From positions 1-64,000 of the forward strand of contig CACJNE010000004.1 of assembly GCA_902594675.1 (NCBI GenBank): 64,000 nucleotides of DNA, written 5' to 3'. Made by a program: the position numbers and the translations under genes. Under the pieces are notes generated by a model, which was given only the letters and a program-made list of their open reading frames with translations, did no database searches and was not told the origin of the DNA. The DNA comes from an uncultured Pelagibacteraceae bacterium. Lineage in GTDB: Bacteria > Pseudomonadota > Alphaproteobacteria > Pelagibacterales > Pelagibacteraceae. Positions 37,024 through 48,651 of the stretch are shown piece by piece; position 1 is the first letter of the stretch; each line of letters opens with the position of its first letter.

Positions 37024-38693
37024 TGACTGTTAAAAATCAATCTTGGATAGGTTCATTACTAGTTTACAAAGATATAAGAATGCTAAGAATCTTGCTCCTT
37101 GGATCAATTAGCGGTTTTCCTTGGGTATTAATTGCAAGTAGCTTGAGTCTTTGGCTAAAAGAAGAAGGGTTAAGTAGATCAACAATTGGTTGGGCAGGAT
37201 TAATATTTGGAGTTTATGCATTTAATTTTTTATGGGCTCCCTTAATTGATAGACTTCAAATACCACATTTGACTAAAAAGCTAGGCCACAGAAGAGGTTG
37301 GATTGTTTTAATGCAATTAACTATTTTGATTAGTTTAGCAATTTGGAGTCTTTTAAACCCTACACAAAATTTTGAGCTATTAATTGGTGTAGGATTAATT
37401 ATCGCAATAGCCTCAGCTACTCAAGACATAACTGTTGACGCACTAAGAATAGAACAAATCCAAGCTAATGAGGGAAAATCAATGGCAGCGGGCGCCGCTA
37501 TGGCTGTAGTAGGCTGGTGGACAGGGTATAAGCTTGGAGGAGTTATTGCATTATTTACAGCTGAATACTTTCAAGATACAGGTATTGAAGATTACTGGCA
37601 AACTACTTTTATTGTCTTGGGAGTCTTAATAATTTTAATGAACATTGGATTAATGTTTGTTCATGAACCTACAAAAAGTAATAGATTAAAAAAACAAAAA
37701 CTAGAGGAAAAAAGAATTAATAAGGAATTAAGTTCACCAAAATCAAGAAATATAAAAATTTTAGGAATATTCTTTTTGGTAACTTCAATTATACAAATCT
37801 TACCAGATTTTAATCAAACGAAAGATTTTGTTCCTTATTTGCCATTAAATATCTATCATATTTTATTTATCGGCTTGGCGTTAGGTTTCCTTGGACATAA
37901 TCATTTAAAAATGAATTTCAAAATACTTACCTTAAGCTTAATTGTATTTTTATTACTATATCAATATATACTTTCTTTTTTAGTTGTAGATTTTATATTT
38001 TTAGTTTTGGGTGTAGCTTTAATAAATATAAGTAGCAATTGGGGTAATGTTACAGCAAGCTGGATTTCTGGAAAAATTGGTGGTCCTATACTTTCATTCA
38101 TAAGAAAAAATGGAGTATCTATAGCGTTAGGAATTATTGGATTTGTATTCCTATTTAAAATTGGGGAAGCGTTCTTAGGGCGTATGTCGATTGTTTTTTA
38201 TAAAGAAATTGGCTTTTCCAAAGGACAAATTGCTATTTATTCAAAAGGATTAGGATGGGTTACAACTGTTGTTTTTACATTAATTGGTGGAGTAATGGCC
38301 ATGCGAGCTGGAACAATAAAAACAATGTTTTTTGCTGGCGGATTAATGGCTTTAACTAACCTTATATTTGCAGTTTTAGCCTGGACAGGTAAATCTGAAC
38401 TTCTATTTGCAATAGCTGTAATTGCAGATGACATAACAGCAGCATTTGCAACTGTGGCATTTGTTGCTTTCATTTCTTTGCTAATAGACAGAACTTACAC
38501 TGCTACTCAGTATGCTTTGCTTGCATCAATTGGAACAGCTGGCAGAACTTTACTTGCATCTTCTTCAGGAGCACTAGTGGATTGGCTTGATGGGGACTGG
38601 GGCACATTTTTTGTGATAACTACAATAATGGTTATACCATCACTTGTTTGTCTCTGGTTAATTAAAAACAAAGTAAAAGTTGGTGCAAAATAG
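37023..38693 (+). CDS. ampG: AmpG-like muropeptide permease (MFS)
   Basis: A 556-residue MFS transporter with about 14 hydrophobic helices. The N-terminal LLLGSISGFPWVLIASSLSLW, GVYAFNFLWAPLIDRL and IASATQDITVDALRIEQ are AmpG family hallmarks. AmpG imports GlcNAc-anhydroMurNAc peptides released by lytic transglycosylases. The recycling kinase/uridylyltransferase pair AmgK-MurU is encoded 19 kb away in this window, which fits. The ATG overlaps the trkH TGA by one base. Confidence 0.9.
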   Translation: MTVKNQSWIGSLLVYKDIRMLRILLLGSISGFPWVLIASSLSLWLKEEGLSRSTIGWAGLIFGVYAFNFLWAPLIDRLQIPHLTKKLGHRRGWIVLMQLTILISLAIWSLLNPTQNFELLIGVGLIIAIASATQDITVDALRIEQIQANEGKSMAAGAAMAVVGWWTGYKLGGVIALFTAEYFQDTGIEDYWQTTFIVLGVLIILMNIGLMFVHEPTKSNRLKKQKLEEKRINKELSSPKSRNIKILGIFFLVTSIIQILPDFNQTKDFVPYLPLNIYHILFIGLALGFLGHNHLKMNFKILTLSLIVFLLLYQYILSFLVVDFIFLVLGVALINISSNWGNVTASWISGKIGGPILSFIRKNGVSIALGIIGFVFLFKIGEAFLGRMSIVFYKEIGFSKGQIAIYSKGLGWVTTVVFTLIGGVMAMRAGTIKTMFFAGGLMALTNLIFAVLAWTGKSELLFAIAVIADDITAAFATVAFVAFISLLIDRTYTATQYALLASIGTAGRTLLASSSGALVDWLDGDWGTFFVITTIMVIPSLVCLWLIKNKVKVGAK

Positions 38694-39435
38694 CTATTTT
38701 TGTAAAAGTTCATATTTAAACGTTTATGAGCTGGCCTCAAAGAAATCAGATTTAAGTACTCAATTGATTTATGGTGAAAAATTCAAGGTATTAGGGAAAA
38801 AGAATAAATTTTTCAAGATTAAAACTGATTTTGATAATTACATAGGTTTTATAAAGATTGAAAAATTTAATAAAGTTTTAAACAAGACTCACAAAGTTAA
38901 CATATTAAAATCAAATATTTACAATAAACCAAAGAATGGTAAGAAATTTTTATCAAAAAATTACCTTCCTTTTTCATCAGAAATTCAGATTTTAAAAAAA
39001 AGAAATGATTTCGTTATGTTTGAAAAGAATAAATGGATAAAGTTAAATGATTTACAAATTATAAGTAAACAAGATTATAATTTTACTAAAATATTCAAAC
39101 TTTTTTTAAATATAAAATATAAATGGGGTGGTAAAACTTTTAATGGTATTGATTGTTCAGCATTACTCCAAATTTTTTATAAATATAACCATAAATTCTT
39201 CCCTAGAGATACAAAAGATCAAGTTAAAATCAGAAAAGGTGTTAAGAATAAAAAAGAATTTAAAAAAGGAGATATTATTTTCTGGAAAGGACATGTTGCC
39301 ATTTGTTTAAGTCCAAAAGAATTAATTCATGCATATGGCCCAAGAAAAAAAGTAATAATAATGCCTATAATAAAAACCATTAAATTAATTAAAAAAACTG
39401 CAAATTTAAAAGTGATTAAAATTATATCGATTTAA
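38680..39435 (+). CDS. NlpC/P60 family cell-wall peptidase with N-terminal SH3-like region
   Basis: About 251 residues. The N-terminal half resembles bacterial SH3-type domains (two short beta-rich repeats). The C-terminal NlpC/P60 domain carries the catalytic Cys in KWGGKTFNGIDCSALLQ, His in GHVAICL and a third polar residue in LIHAYG. Such enzymes cut gamma-D-Glu-diaminopimelate bonds in peptides; with no signal peptide it is probably cytoplasmic and acts on imported muropeptides. The start is uncertain: TTG at 38680 or GTG at 38683, both inside the end of ampG. Its stop interlocks with that of the convergent tyrA. Confidence 0.85.
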   Translation: MVQNSYFCKSSYLNVYELASKKSDLSTQLIYGEKFKVLGKKNKFFKIKTDFDNYIGFIKIEKFNKVLNKTHKVNILKSNIYNKPKNGKKFLSKNYLPFSSEIQILKKRNDFVMFEKNKWIKLNDLQIISKQDYNFTKIFKLFLNIKYKWGGKTFNGIDCSALLQIFYKYNHKFFPRDTKDQVKIRKGVKNKKEFKKGDIIFWKGHVAICLSPKELIHAYGPRKKVIIMPIIKTIKLIKKTANLKVIKIISI

Positions 39436-40331
39436 TTTTGATCTCTTCCAAAATCTGGTTTAGCTATATCTTGTTTTAAATTCAATATTTGCTGTCTTAC
39501 TTTTTTTGAATTAACTAATTTTTTTCTTAAAGTTTTATCATCTGAATTTTCAATATTTTTTTTAAAAGATTTCAAATTTTTGATAAATAAGTTAATTGCA
39601 ATAACAACATTTTTTTTATTATTAAAAAAAATATCTCTCCACATTATTTCATTTGATGCAGCTATCCTTGAAAAATCTCTTAACCCTCCCGCACTAAATT
39701 TAATTACATCTTTTTTTTGAGTTTTTTGAAAATCTTGGGCGGTCTTTATTAAATTGTAAGCTATTAAGTGAGGTAAATGACTTGTAATTGAAAATATCTT
39801 ATCGTGAACTTTCTCATCCATAATTATTACTTTAGAACCAATTTTTTTCCAAAAATTTACCAATTTTTTTTGTTTTATTTGGTTTTTGTCACTAAAAACA
39901 ATGCACCATTTATTAGTAAATAGACTTTTACTTCCATACTTTGGTCCACTTACCTCTGACCCAGATATTGGATGACTCATAATCCAATCAAGCGACTTTG
40001 ACAGTCTATTATTTTTTAATTTGCTGATGTTTTCCTTTGTAGAACCAACATCGGTAATTAAAGATTTTTTACTTAAATACTTATTTAAGTGGGGAATAAT
40101 TCTTTCATACTGACTCATCGGAGTAGCAATAATAACAAAATCCATATCTGAAATTTTATTATTGAGTTTCTTTAAAATAATTATTTTTTTATTTATTTTT
40201 TTGATTTCTCTAATATTTTTTTTTGATTTTTCATAAACAAAAAAGTTTTTAGAAGTTTTTTTATTTATAGATGCTCTTAAAATTGAAGATCCAATTAATC
40301 CGCAACCAATGATCAATATATTTTTAAACAT
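39432..40331 (-). CDS. tyrA: Prephenate/arogenate dehydrogenase
   Basis: A 299-residue NAD(P)-dependent enzyme of tyrosine synthesis. The Rossmann motif is IIGCGLIGSSILRA at residues 7-20; DVGSTKENI and MSHPISGSEVSGP carry substrate contacts, and the His in SITSHLPHLIAY is the catalytic region. It has no chorismate mutase domain, as in other alphaproteobacteria. It overlaps hisC by 8 bases, a pairing common in the class, since HisC-type enzymes can also transaminate aromatic acids. Confidence 0.93.
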   Translation of the reverse strand: MFKNILIIGCGLIGSSILRASINKKTSKNFFVYEKSKKNIREIKKINKKIIILKKLNNKISDMDFVIIATPMSQYERIIPHLNKYLSKKSLITDVGSTKENISKLKNNRLSKSLDWIMSHPISGSEVSGPKYGSKSLFTNKWCIVFSDKNQIKQKKLVNFWKKIGSKVIIMDEKVHDKIFSITSHLPHLIAYNLIKTAQDFQKTQKKDVIKFSAGGLRDFSRIAASNEIMWRDIFFNNKKNVVIAINLFIKNLKSFKKNIENSDDKTLRKKLVNSKKVRQQILNLKQDIAKPDFGRDQN

Positions 40332-41409
40332 TCTTAAAAATTTTTTTTATCTGCTTAATTAAAAGTATATTTTCTCTTACATTTCCAATTGTAAGTCTTA
40401 AACAATTTTTAATTCCATACGAATTCATCTCTCTAAGAATAATTCCTGATTTCTCAAGATTTCTCTCAACAAAATTAGCAGTTAACTTACAACTTTTAAA
40501 ATCTAATAGAAAAAAATTTGGTCCAATTTCATTTGTTTGAATATTATAAGAATTCATTATTTTTTTTATTTTTTTTGCCCAATCTAAATTATGTTTTACA
40601 GATTTTTTTATAAAACTTTTATCTTTAAGAGATTCAACTGCACATTCCTGTGCTATTTTATTAACATTAAATGGTGGTTTAATTTTATATAAAGCATCTA
40701 CAATTTTTTTACTTCCATAACCCCATCCCACTCTTAAAGATGCAAGTCCATAAATTTTTGAAAAAGTTCTTAATATAAATACATTATTTTTATTTTTAAA
40801 AAGCTCTAAACCAGATCTATAGTCTTTATTTAACATATATTCAAAATAAGCATCATCAACTACTAGTAAAATTTTTTTATTTAAACGCTTTCTTAGATCT
40901 AATAACTGATTTTTAGAAATGTATGTGCCTGTAGGATTATTTGGATTAGCTATAAATACAATTTTAGTTTTTTTAGTTGTTTTTTTTATAATTTCGTCAT
41001 TTGATACTTTAAAATTTTTTTCTTTAGAAAATATAACTTTTGCTCCTACTATTTTTGCATAAATTCTGTACATTAAAAAACTGTACTCTGGCACGACTAC
41101 TTCATCTCCTTTATTCAAAAATAACTGACATAGCATTTGAATAATTTCGTCAGATCCAGACCCACAAATAATCTGATTTTGCTTGCAATTATACTTTTTT
41201 GAAATTGTGGATGTTAATTCCTTAAATTTCCCATCCGGATACTTTGATATATTATTTTTGGATTTTATTATTGCTTTATTAGCATTTTTGCTCATGCCTA
41301 AAGCTGATTCATTAGCTGATAGTTTTATAATACTTTTTTTTTTATTTAAGAAAGATCTTCCTGGCTTGTAGGCCTCTAGGTTTAATTTTCTAAATAATGG
41401 AGTATTCAT
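40324..41409 (-). CDS. hisC: Histidinol-phosphate aminotransferase
   Basis: A 361-residue fold-type I PLP aminotransferase. It has KLSANESALGMS at the substrate end, IANPNNPTGTYIS, the PLP Lys in RTFSKIYGLASLRVGW and the C-terminal LRLTIG Arg that binds the carboxylate. It acts in histidine synthesis and, given the overlapping tyrA, probably in tyrosine/phenylalanine transamination as well. Divergent from metX across 183 bases. Confidence 0.93.
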   Translation of the reverse strand: MNTPLFRKLNLEAYKPGRSFLNKKKSIIKLSANESALGMSKNANKAIIKSKNNISKYPDGKFKELTSTISKKYNCKQNQIICGSGSDEIIQMLCQLFLNKGDEVVVPEYSFLMYRIYAKIVGAKVIFSKEKNFKVSNDEIIKKTTKKTKIVFIANPNNPTGTYISKNQLLDLRKRLNKKILLVVDDAYFEYMLNKDYRSGLELFKNKNNVFILRTFSKIYGLASLRVGWGYGSKKIVDALYKIKPPFNVNKIAQECAVESLKDKSFIKKSVKHNLDWAKKIKKIMNSYNIQTNEIGPNFFLLDFKSCKLTANFVERNLEKSGIILREMNSYGIKNCLRLTIGNVRENILLIKQIKKIFKNV

Positions 41410-41474
41410 GATGGTTAATTTTATTAATAAATAGTCAGATAATTAGATAATACAATCAATAATTCTAAAAAAAA

Positions 41475-41501
41475 TTGACATCTAAAAAGCTATCTTATAA
41501 A
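41475..41501 (+). promoter_or_regulatory. Promoter of the metX riboswitch transcript
   Basis: A perfect -35 box TTGACA (41475-41480) is followed by a 15-base spacer and TATAAA (41496-41501). The predicted transcription start, near 41508, falls right at the 5' edge of the SAM-II aptamer. The spacer is shorter than the 17-base optimum, which lowers certainty. Confidence 0.65.
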
Positions 41502-41507
41502 AGCTTT

Positions 41508-41561
41508 TTGCGCTGATTTAACTGAATTGCGAGCGCTTTAAAAAACCTGCTAAATAAGTTT
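41508..41561 (+). promoter_or_regulatory. SAM-II riboswitch upstream of metX
   Basis: The P1 stem pairs GCGCU (41510-41514) with AGCGC (41532-41536). The loop carries the conserved GAUUUAAC (41515-41522), and the 3' part has the invariant GCUAAA (41549-41554). A pseudoknot pairs AACU (41520-41523) with AGUU (41557-41560). Core bases match, as I recall it, the SAM-II aptamer from a marine metagenomic metX leader whose structure is known, with compensatory changes in the pseudoknot. It binds S-adenosylmethionine to switch off methionine synthesis. A run of seven U (41559-41565) begins in the pseudoknot strand, and no Shine-Dalgarno is within it, so transcriptional rather than translational control is possible. 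Confidence 0.9.
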
Positions 41562-41592
41562 TTTTCTCACAATTCATTTCAGCAAAATTTTT

Positions 41593-42726
41593 ATGGGCAA
41601 TTTAAATAAAATGAAAAGTATACTTATTGAGAAAACTCTTAAGCTTGATTGTGGCAAAGAAATATCAAACTTTCCATTAGCTTATGAAACTTATGGAAAT
41701 CTTAATGAGAAGAAAGATAATGCTATATTAATTTTTCATGCTCTAACCGGCGACCAATATGCTTCAGGAATCAATCCAATTACAAAAAAAGAGGGTTGGT
41801 GGAATTATGCAGTTGGTCCAGGTAAATCATTCGATACTGATAAATTTTTTGTTATCTGTGCGAATGTAATTGGTGGATGTATGGGATCCTACGGACCAGG
41901 AACTATTGATCCTTTGACCAATAAACCTATAGGTACAAATTTTCCTGTCATTACAATTAACGATATGGTTAACGCTCAATATAATCTGCTAGATTATTTT
42001 AAAATAGAAAAATTATTTGCAGTTGCTGGTGGCTCAATGGGTGGAATGCAAGTTTTACAATTCGTATCAAACTTTCCAAATAAGGCTAGAGTAGCATTAC
42101 CAATTGCTTGTACGGCTAGTCATTCAGCTCAAAATATTGCTTTTAATGAACTTGGAAGACAAGCAATAATGTCTGATAGTAATTGGAAAGAGGGATTGTA
42201 TGATGAAAAATCAACAAATCCAGATAAAGGCTTAGCTGTCGCTAGGATGGCTGCTCATATTACGTATTTATCAAAACAAGGTTTACAAGAAAAGTTTGGA
42301 AGAAATCTTCAAGAAAGATCTGACTTAAAATTTGGGTTTGATGCTGACTTTCAAATTGAGAGTTATTTGAGATATCAAGGTTCTGTATTTGTAGATAGAT
42401 TTGATGCAAATAGTTATTTGTATATCACGAGAGCAATGGATTATTTTGATTTAACTAAACAATTTAATGGAAACCTGTCTAAAGCATTTAAAGATACTAA
42501 AACAAAATTTTTTATTATTTCCTTTACTTCTGATTGGTTGTACCCAACCTCTGAGAATAAAGATATTGTTATAGCACTTAATGCAATAGGTGCCGATGTT
42601 GGTTTTGTTGAAATTAAAACTGATAAAGGCCATGATTCCTTTTTATTAGATGTGCCAGATTTTTTAAGCACTATTAAAAATTATTTAAACACAACTTATT
42701 CTAATATTAATGAAAGAAGAATTTAA
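41593..42726 (+). CDS. metX: Homoserine O-acetyltransferase
   Basis: A 377-residue alpha/beta hydrolase making O-acetyl-L-homoserine (or the succinyl ester in some members) for methionine synthesis. The nucleophile Ser is in VAGGSMGGMQVLQF (about residue 147), with Asp in SFTSDWLYP and His in DKGHDSFLLD. Start is either the ATG at 41593 or that at 41611; neither has a Shine-Dalgarno. A SAM-II riboswitch and promoter lie upstream. The 3' end overlaps metW by 17 bases. Confidence 0.96.
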   Translation: MGNLNKMKSILIEKTLKLDCGKEISNFPLAYETYGNLNEKKDNAILIFHALTGDQYASGINPITKKEGWWNYAVGPGKSFDTDKFFVICANVIGGCMGSYGPGTIDPLTNKPIGTNFPVITINDMVNAQYNLLDYFKIEKLFAVAGGSMGGMQVLQFVSNFPNKARVALPIACTASHSAQNIAFNELGRQAIMSDSNWKEGLYDEKSTNPDKGLAVARMAAHITYLSKQGLQEKFGRNLQERSDLKFGFDADFQIESYLRYQGSVFVDRFDANSYLYITRAMDYFDLTKQFNGNLSKAFKDTKTKFFIISFTSDWLYPTSENKDIVIALNAIGADVGFVEIKTDKGHDSFLLDVPDFLSTIKNYLNTTYSNINERRI

Positions 42727-43306
42727 AGTTATATCTAAGTTTATTGAGGAAAAATCAAGAGTCTTGGACGTTGGATGTGGTGATGGAATTTTAATGGAAT
42801 ATCTATCAAAAAATAAAGTGGTAGATGTTAGAGGACTTGAAATTTCTAAAGAAAAAGTAAAAAAATGTTTATCGAAAGGGCTAGCTGTTATTGAAGGTGA
42901 TGCTGAAAATGATTTAAAACAGTTTCCAGATTTATCATTTGATTATGTAATATTAAGCCAAACGCTTCAAGCATTTATGAGTCCAGAAAAAGTAATTGAA
43001 AATTTATTAAGAGTAGGAAAAAAGGTAATCGTAACAATTCCAAATTTTGGACATTGGAAAGTTAGATTAGATTTGCTATTAAAAGGAGAAATGCCAGTTA
43101 CAAAGAATTTACCTTATCAATGGTATAATACCCCCAACCTACATATGTGTACAATTCAAGACTTTTACAATTTTTGTAACAACAAAGGAATTAATATTTA
43201 TAAAACAATTTCTTTAAATGGAGAAAAAATATCAAATATCTTGAATTCAAATTTAAAATATAAAAACTTGATATCTGAATTGGGCATTTTTTTATTAGAA
43301 AAGTAA
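42710..43306 (+). CDS. metW: Methionine biosynthesis protein MetW
   Basis: A 198-residue methyltransferase-fold protein, with SAM-binding motif VLDVGCGDGILMEYL and the family-specific VILSQTLQAF, IPNFGHWKVRLDLLLKGEMP and PYQWYNTPNLHMCT. MetW works with MetX in many proteobacteria as an activator of the acyltransferase; it is regulated with it by the upstream SAM-II switch. It overlaps metX by 17 bases and precedes gloB by one. Confidence 0.95.
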   Translation: MKEEFKVISKFIEEKSRVLDVGCGDGILMEYLSKNKVVDVRGLEISKEKVKKCLSKGLAVIEGDAENDLKQFPDLSFDYVILSQTLQAFMSPEKVIENLLRVGKKVIVTIPNFGHWKVRLDLLLKGEMPVTKNLPYQWYNTPNLHMCTIQDFYNFCNNKGINIYKTISLNGEKISNILNSNLKYKNLISELGIFLLEK

Positions 43307-43307
43307 A

Positions 43308-44027
43308 ATGAAAATAGAAATTATAAAATGTTTAAAAGATAATTTTTCCTATTTATTAATTGATGAATTAACAAAATCTACTATTGTAATAGATCCAAGT
43401 GAAGCAAAGCCTATTATAAATAAAATTGAAAGTCTTAATTTAAAATTAAAATTCATAATGAATACTCACCATCATTATGATCATGTAGGAGGTAATAAAG
43501 AACTCAAGAAATTATATAATGCTAAGGTTATAGGTTTTGATGAAGATAAACATAGGATACCAGAAATAGATATATCTTTAAAAAATGATGAAACTTGGAA
43601 GGACGGTATATTTGAAGCAAAAGTTTTTCATATTCCAGGACATACTTTGGGCCATATATGTTTCTATTTTTTTAATGAAAAAGCATTATTTTCTGGAGAT
43701 ACATTATTTTCATTAGGTTGTGGAAGAGTGTTTGAGGGCACTCATGAACAAATGTTTAATTCTTTGCAGTTGTTAAAGAATTTACCAATTAAGACAGAAA
43801 TTTATTGTGGGCATGAATATACATTAAAAAATTCAGATTTTTGTCTAAAACACGATCCAGAAAATAAAGCTTTAGTTTCGAAAATTAAGTTTATTAAAAA
43901 GCAACTGGCCAAAGGTCAGCCAACCATTCCATCAACACTTGAAGAGGAGCTGAAAACTAATATTTTTTTAAGGTCAAAAAATGTTGAAAACTTTTCAAAA
44001 TTGAGAGATTTAAAGGATAATTTCTAG
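43308..44027 (+). CDS. gloB: Hydroxyacylglutathione hydrolase (glyoxalase II)
   Basis: A 239-residue metallo-beta-lactamase-fold enzyme hydrolysing S-D-lactoylglutathione in methylglyoxal detoxification. The binuclear zinc motif THHHYDHVGG is near residue 53, followed by HIPGHTLGH, FSGDTLFSLGCGRVFEGT and CGHEYT in family order. It is the third gene of the metX-metW operon in this genome; this neighbourhood also occurs in other alphaproteobacteria. Confidence 0.95.
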   Translation: MKIEIIKCLKDNFSYLLIDELTKSTIVIDPSEAKPIINKIESLNLKLKFIMNTHHHYDHVGGNKELKKLYNAKVIGFDEDKHRIPEIDISLKNDETWKDGIFEAKVFHIPGHTLGHICFYFFNEKALFSGDTLFSLGCGRVFEGTHEQMFNSLQLLKNLPIKTEIYCGHEYTLKNSDFCLKHDPENKALVSKIKFIKKQLAKGQPTIPSTLEEELKTNIFLRSKNVENFSKLRDLKDNF

Positions 44028-44037
44028 CTTATTCAGC

Positions 44038-44065
44038 TTGACTAACATAGGACCCTGACTATATT
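44038..44065 (+). promoter_or_regulatory. Promoter of the rplU-rpmA operon
   Basis: TTGACT (44038-44043), a 16-base spacer and TATATT (44060-44065) form a good sigma-70 match. Transcription would start near 44072, about 20 bases before the rplU ATG. Confidence 0.65.
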
Positions 44066-44091
44066 GCTGATAATTAAAAATTAGGTTCATT

Positions 44092-44502
44092 ATGTCATAC
44101 GCTGTTATACAAACGGGGGGAAAGCAATACAAAGTATCGGCTGGAGAGATTATTAAAATTGAAAAATTACCTGATTCTAATCCAGATACTAAAGTAGAAT
44201 TTAAAGAAATTTTAGCATACGGAGATGATAAAAGTATTGAGTTAGGAGCACCAACAGTAAGTGGAGCTAAAGTTGAAGCAGAATTGTTAAAAAATGGTAA
44301 AGAAAGAACAGTTTTAATTTTTAAAAAAAGAAGAAGAAAAAATTCAAGAAGAAAAAATGGACACAGACAGCAATTCTCATTAATTAGAATTAGTAAGATT
44401 TTTTCAAAAGATGGTAAAGTACTATCAGAGGCTGAGAAAATGAAAAAAAAAGAAACTGTAGTTAAAGAAGCTAAAGAAGAAAAAATTGAGGCTTCAAAAT
44501 AA
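44092..44502 (+). CDS. rplU: 50S ribosomal protein L21
   Basis: A 136-residue large-subunit protein starting YAVIQTGGKQYKVSAGE and containing the basic KKRRRKNSRRKNGHRQQFS loop that contacts 23S rRNA. The family core is about 103 residues; the last 33 here are a Lys/Glu-rich tail of low complexity. Alphaproteobacterial L21 proteins often carry such tails. It is 11 bases upstream of rpmA, as in most bacteria. Confidence 0.97.
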   Translation: MSYAVIQTGGKQYKVSAGEIIKIEKLPDSNPDTKVEFKEILAYGDDKSIELGAPTVSGAKVEAELLKNGKERTVLIFKKRRRKNSRRKNGHRQQFSLIRISKIFSKDGKVLSEAEKMKKKETVVKEAKEEKIEASK

Positions 44503-44513
44503 ATAGGTAAATT

Positions 44514-46875
<2,362 letters not shown>

Positions 46876-46879
<4 letters not shown>

Positions 46880-48123
46880 AGAAATATTTAGAAAAGATTG
46901 GATCAAATGCTAAGATTGCTTTTGAGAAGAAAATAAGCAATAAAAAAAAAAATAAAGTATTAAATTATTACACTCAACTAATAATAAAAAATCAAAAAAA
47001 AATTTTAAGTGAAAATGCGAAAGATGTAAAAATTGCAAAATCCAAAAAACTCAAAGAAAATTTAATTAAAAGACTTACTCTTGATCAAGATAAAATAAAA
47101 TCAATAATTAAATCAATAAAAACTATTTCTAATTTTAAAGATCCAGTAGACTTAAATTTAGATACATGGAAAAGACCAAATGGATTAAAAATTAGAAAAG
47201 TATCAATTCCAATAGGTATTATTGGTGTAATTTACGAGAGTAGACCAAACGTAACATCAGATGTTTCAACTCTTTGTTTTAAATCAGGAAATTGCGTTAT
47301 ATTAAGAGGTGGCTCCGAAGCTTATTTTAGTAATAAAATTTTAGCAGAACTTTTTAGAAAATCGTTAGAAAAAAATAAAATTAATAAAAATTTTGTCCAA
47401 TTTATTGAGAATAAAAATAGAAAGCTTGTTGATTACATGCTGTCAAAAATGTCAAAATTTATTGATGTCATTATTCCAAGAGGAGGAAAAAATCTTGTAA
47501 AAAAGGTACAAGACCTATCCTCTGTACCTGTCATTGGACACCTTGAAGGTATATGTCATACTTATATTGATAAAGATGCAAATCTTTCGATGGCAAAAAA
47601 AATTTTGGTTAATGCTAAATTGCGAAATACAAGCATTTGTGGAGCTACAGAAACATTATTAATACATAAAAATAAATCTAAAAATATTAATGAGATATTA
47701 ACTGAATTAACAAAAAGAGAATGTTCTATTTATGCTGACAAAAAAATATTTCAAATATTTAAAGGAAATAAAAAATTAGCGAACAATAAGACTTGGTCTA
47801 AAGAGCACCTTTCTGCAAAAATTTCTGTAAAGTTAGTAAATAGTATTCGTGATGCTGTTAATCATATTAATAAGTATGGCACAATGCATACAGATGCTAT
47901 AATTACAAACAATAGACTATCTGCAAAGTATTTTATTAAAAATATTAAAAGTTCTATTGCAATTCACAATTCATCAACACAATATGCAGATGGAGGTGAA
48001 TTTGGTTTTGGAGGAGAGGTTGGAATTTCAACAAATAAACTTCCACCAAGAGGCCCTGTTGGGCTTAATCAGCTGGTAAGTTACAAATATGAAATTTATG
48101 GCTCTGGACAAACTAGAAAATAG
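46876..48123 (+). CDS. proA: Gamma-glutamyl phosphate reductase
   Basis: A 415-residue aldehyde-dehydrogenase-fold enzyme reducing glutamyl-5-phosphate to the semialdehyde. The catalytic Cys is in NTSICGATETLLIH; IGVIYESRPNVTSDVSTLCFKSGN and DGGEFGFGGEVGISTNKLPPRGP are family signatures. It forms a complex with ProB from the overlapping gene. Its 3' end overlaps nadD by up to 35 bases. Confidence 0.96.
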
Positions 48124-48634
48124 AAAAAAAATTGGTATTCTTGGTGGATCTTTTGATCCTGCACACATAGGACATATAAAAATTTCTAGAGAAGCAAAAA
48201 AAAAATTTGGTATTGATAAGATTATTTGGGCTATAACAAAAAAAAATCCTTTTAAAGGCAAAAGTAGTTTGAGTTTGCAAAAAAGAATTAAACATGCAAA
48301 AAAAATTAATCAAAACAACTTATTTATAAAAGTAAAATATTTTGAGGATAAAATTAAATCAAATAGAACAATCGATTTGCTGAGATATATTAAAAAAAAA
48401 AATAAAAATACTGATATTTTTTTTTTAATGGGAGCAGATAGTCTTATTAATTTTCATAAATGGAAGGATTCTGATTTAATTTCATCTATTTGTGAGATTC
48501 TTGTATTTGATAGAGATAGATATAAGAGGAAATCATTAAGTTCTGTGAGCTTTAAGAAGTATAATAAAAAAAGCTTAAAATTTATTGAATTTAATAAGGT
48601 CAATATTTCATCTTCTAAATTAAGAAAAATTTGA
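48089..48634 (+). CDS. nadD: Nicotinate-nucleotide adenylyltransferase
   Basis: A 181-residue nucleotidyltransferase making deamido-NAD. The nucleotide-binding GILGGSFDPAHIGHI is at residues 15-29, and ADSLINFHKWKD and INISSSKLRK match NadD. The start could also be the ATG at 48098; both lie inside proA. It follows proBA and precedes rsfS, a conserved alphaproteobacterial order. Confidence 0.94.
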   Translation: MKFMALDKLENRKKIGILGGSFDPAHIGHIKISREAKKKFGIDKIIWAITKKNPFKGKSSLSLQKRIKHAKKINQNNLFIKVKYFEDKIKSNRTIDLLRYIKKKNKNTDIFFLMGADSLINFHKWKDSDLISSICEILVFDRDRYKRKSLSSVSFKKYNKKSLKFIEFNKVNISSSKLRKI

Positions 48635-48651
48635 TACTCTTTAAATAATTA

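Noticed and set aside
38680..38693. Frameshifted ampG extension into the NlpC/P60 gene
   Set aside because: ampG ends with a normal C-terminus and the peptidase domains are complete in their own frame; the overlap is ordinary gene packing.
41484..41509. AAAAAGC/GCTTTTT inverted repeat read as a terminator
   Set aside because: It overlaps the predicted -10 region of metX and lies in the divergent gap after no plus-strand gene; most likely a by-product of the promoter sequence.
41562..41592. A second (SAM-V) aptamer after the SAM-II element, as in known tandem switches
   Set aside because: Only about 30 AT-rich bases remain before the ATG, with no P1 stem or conserved core.
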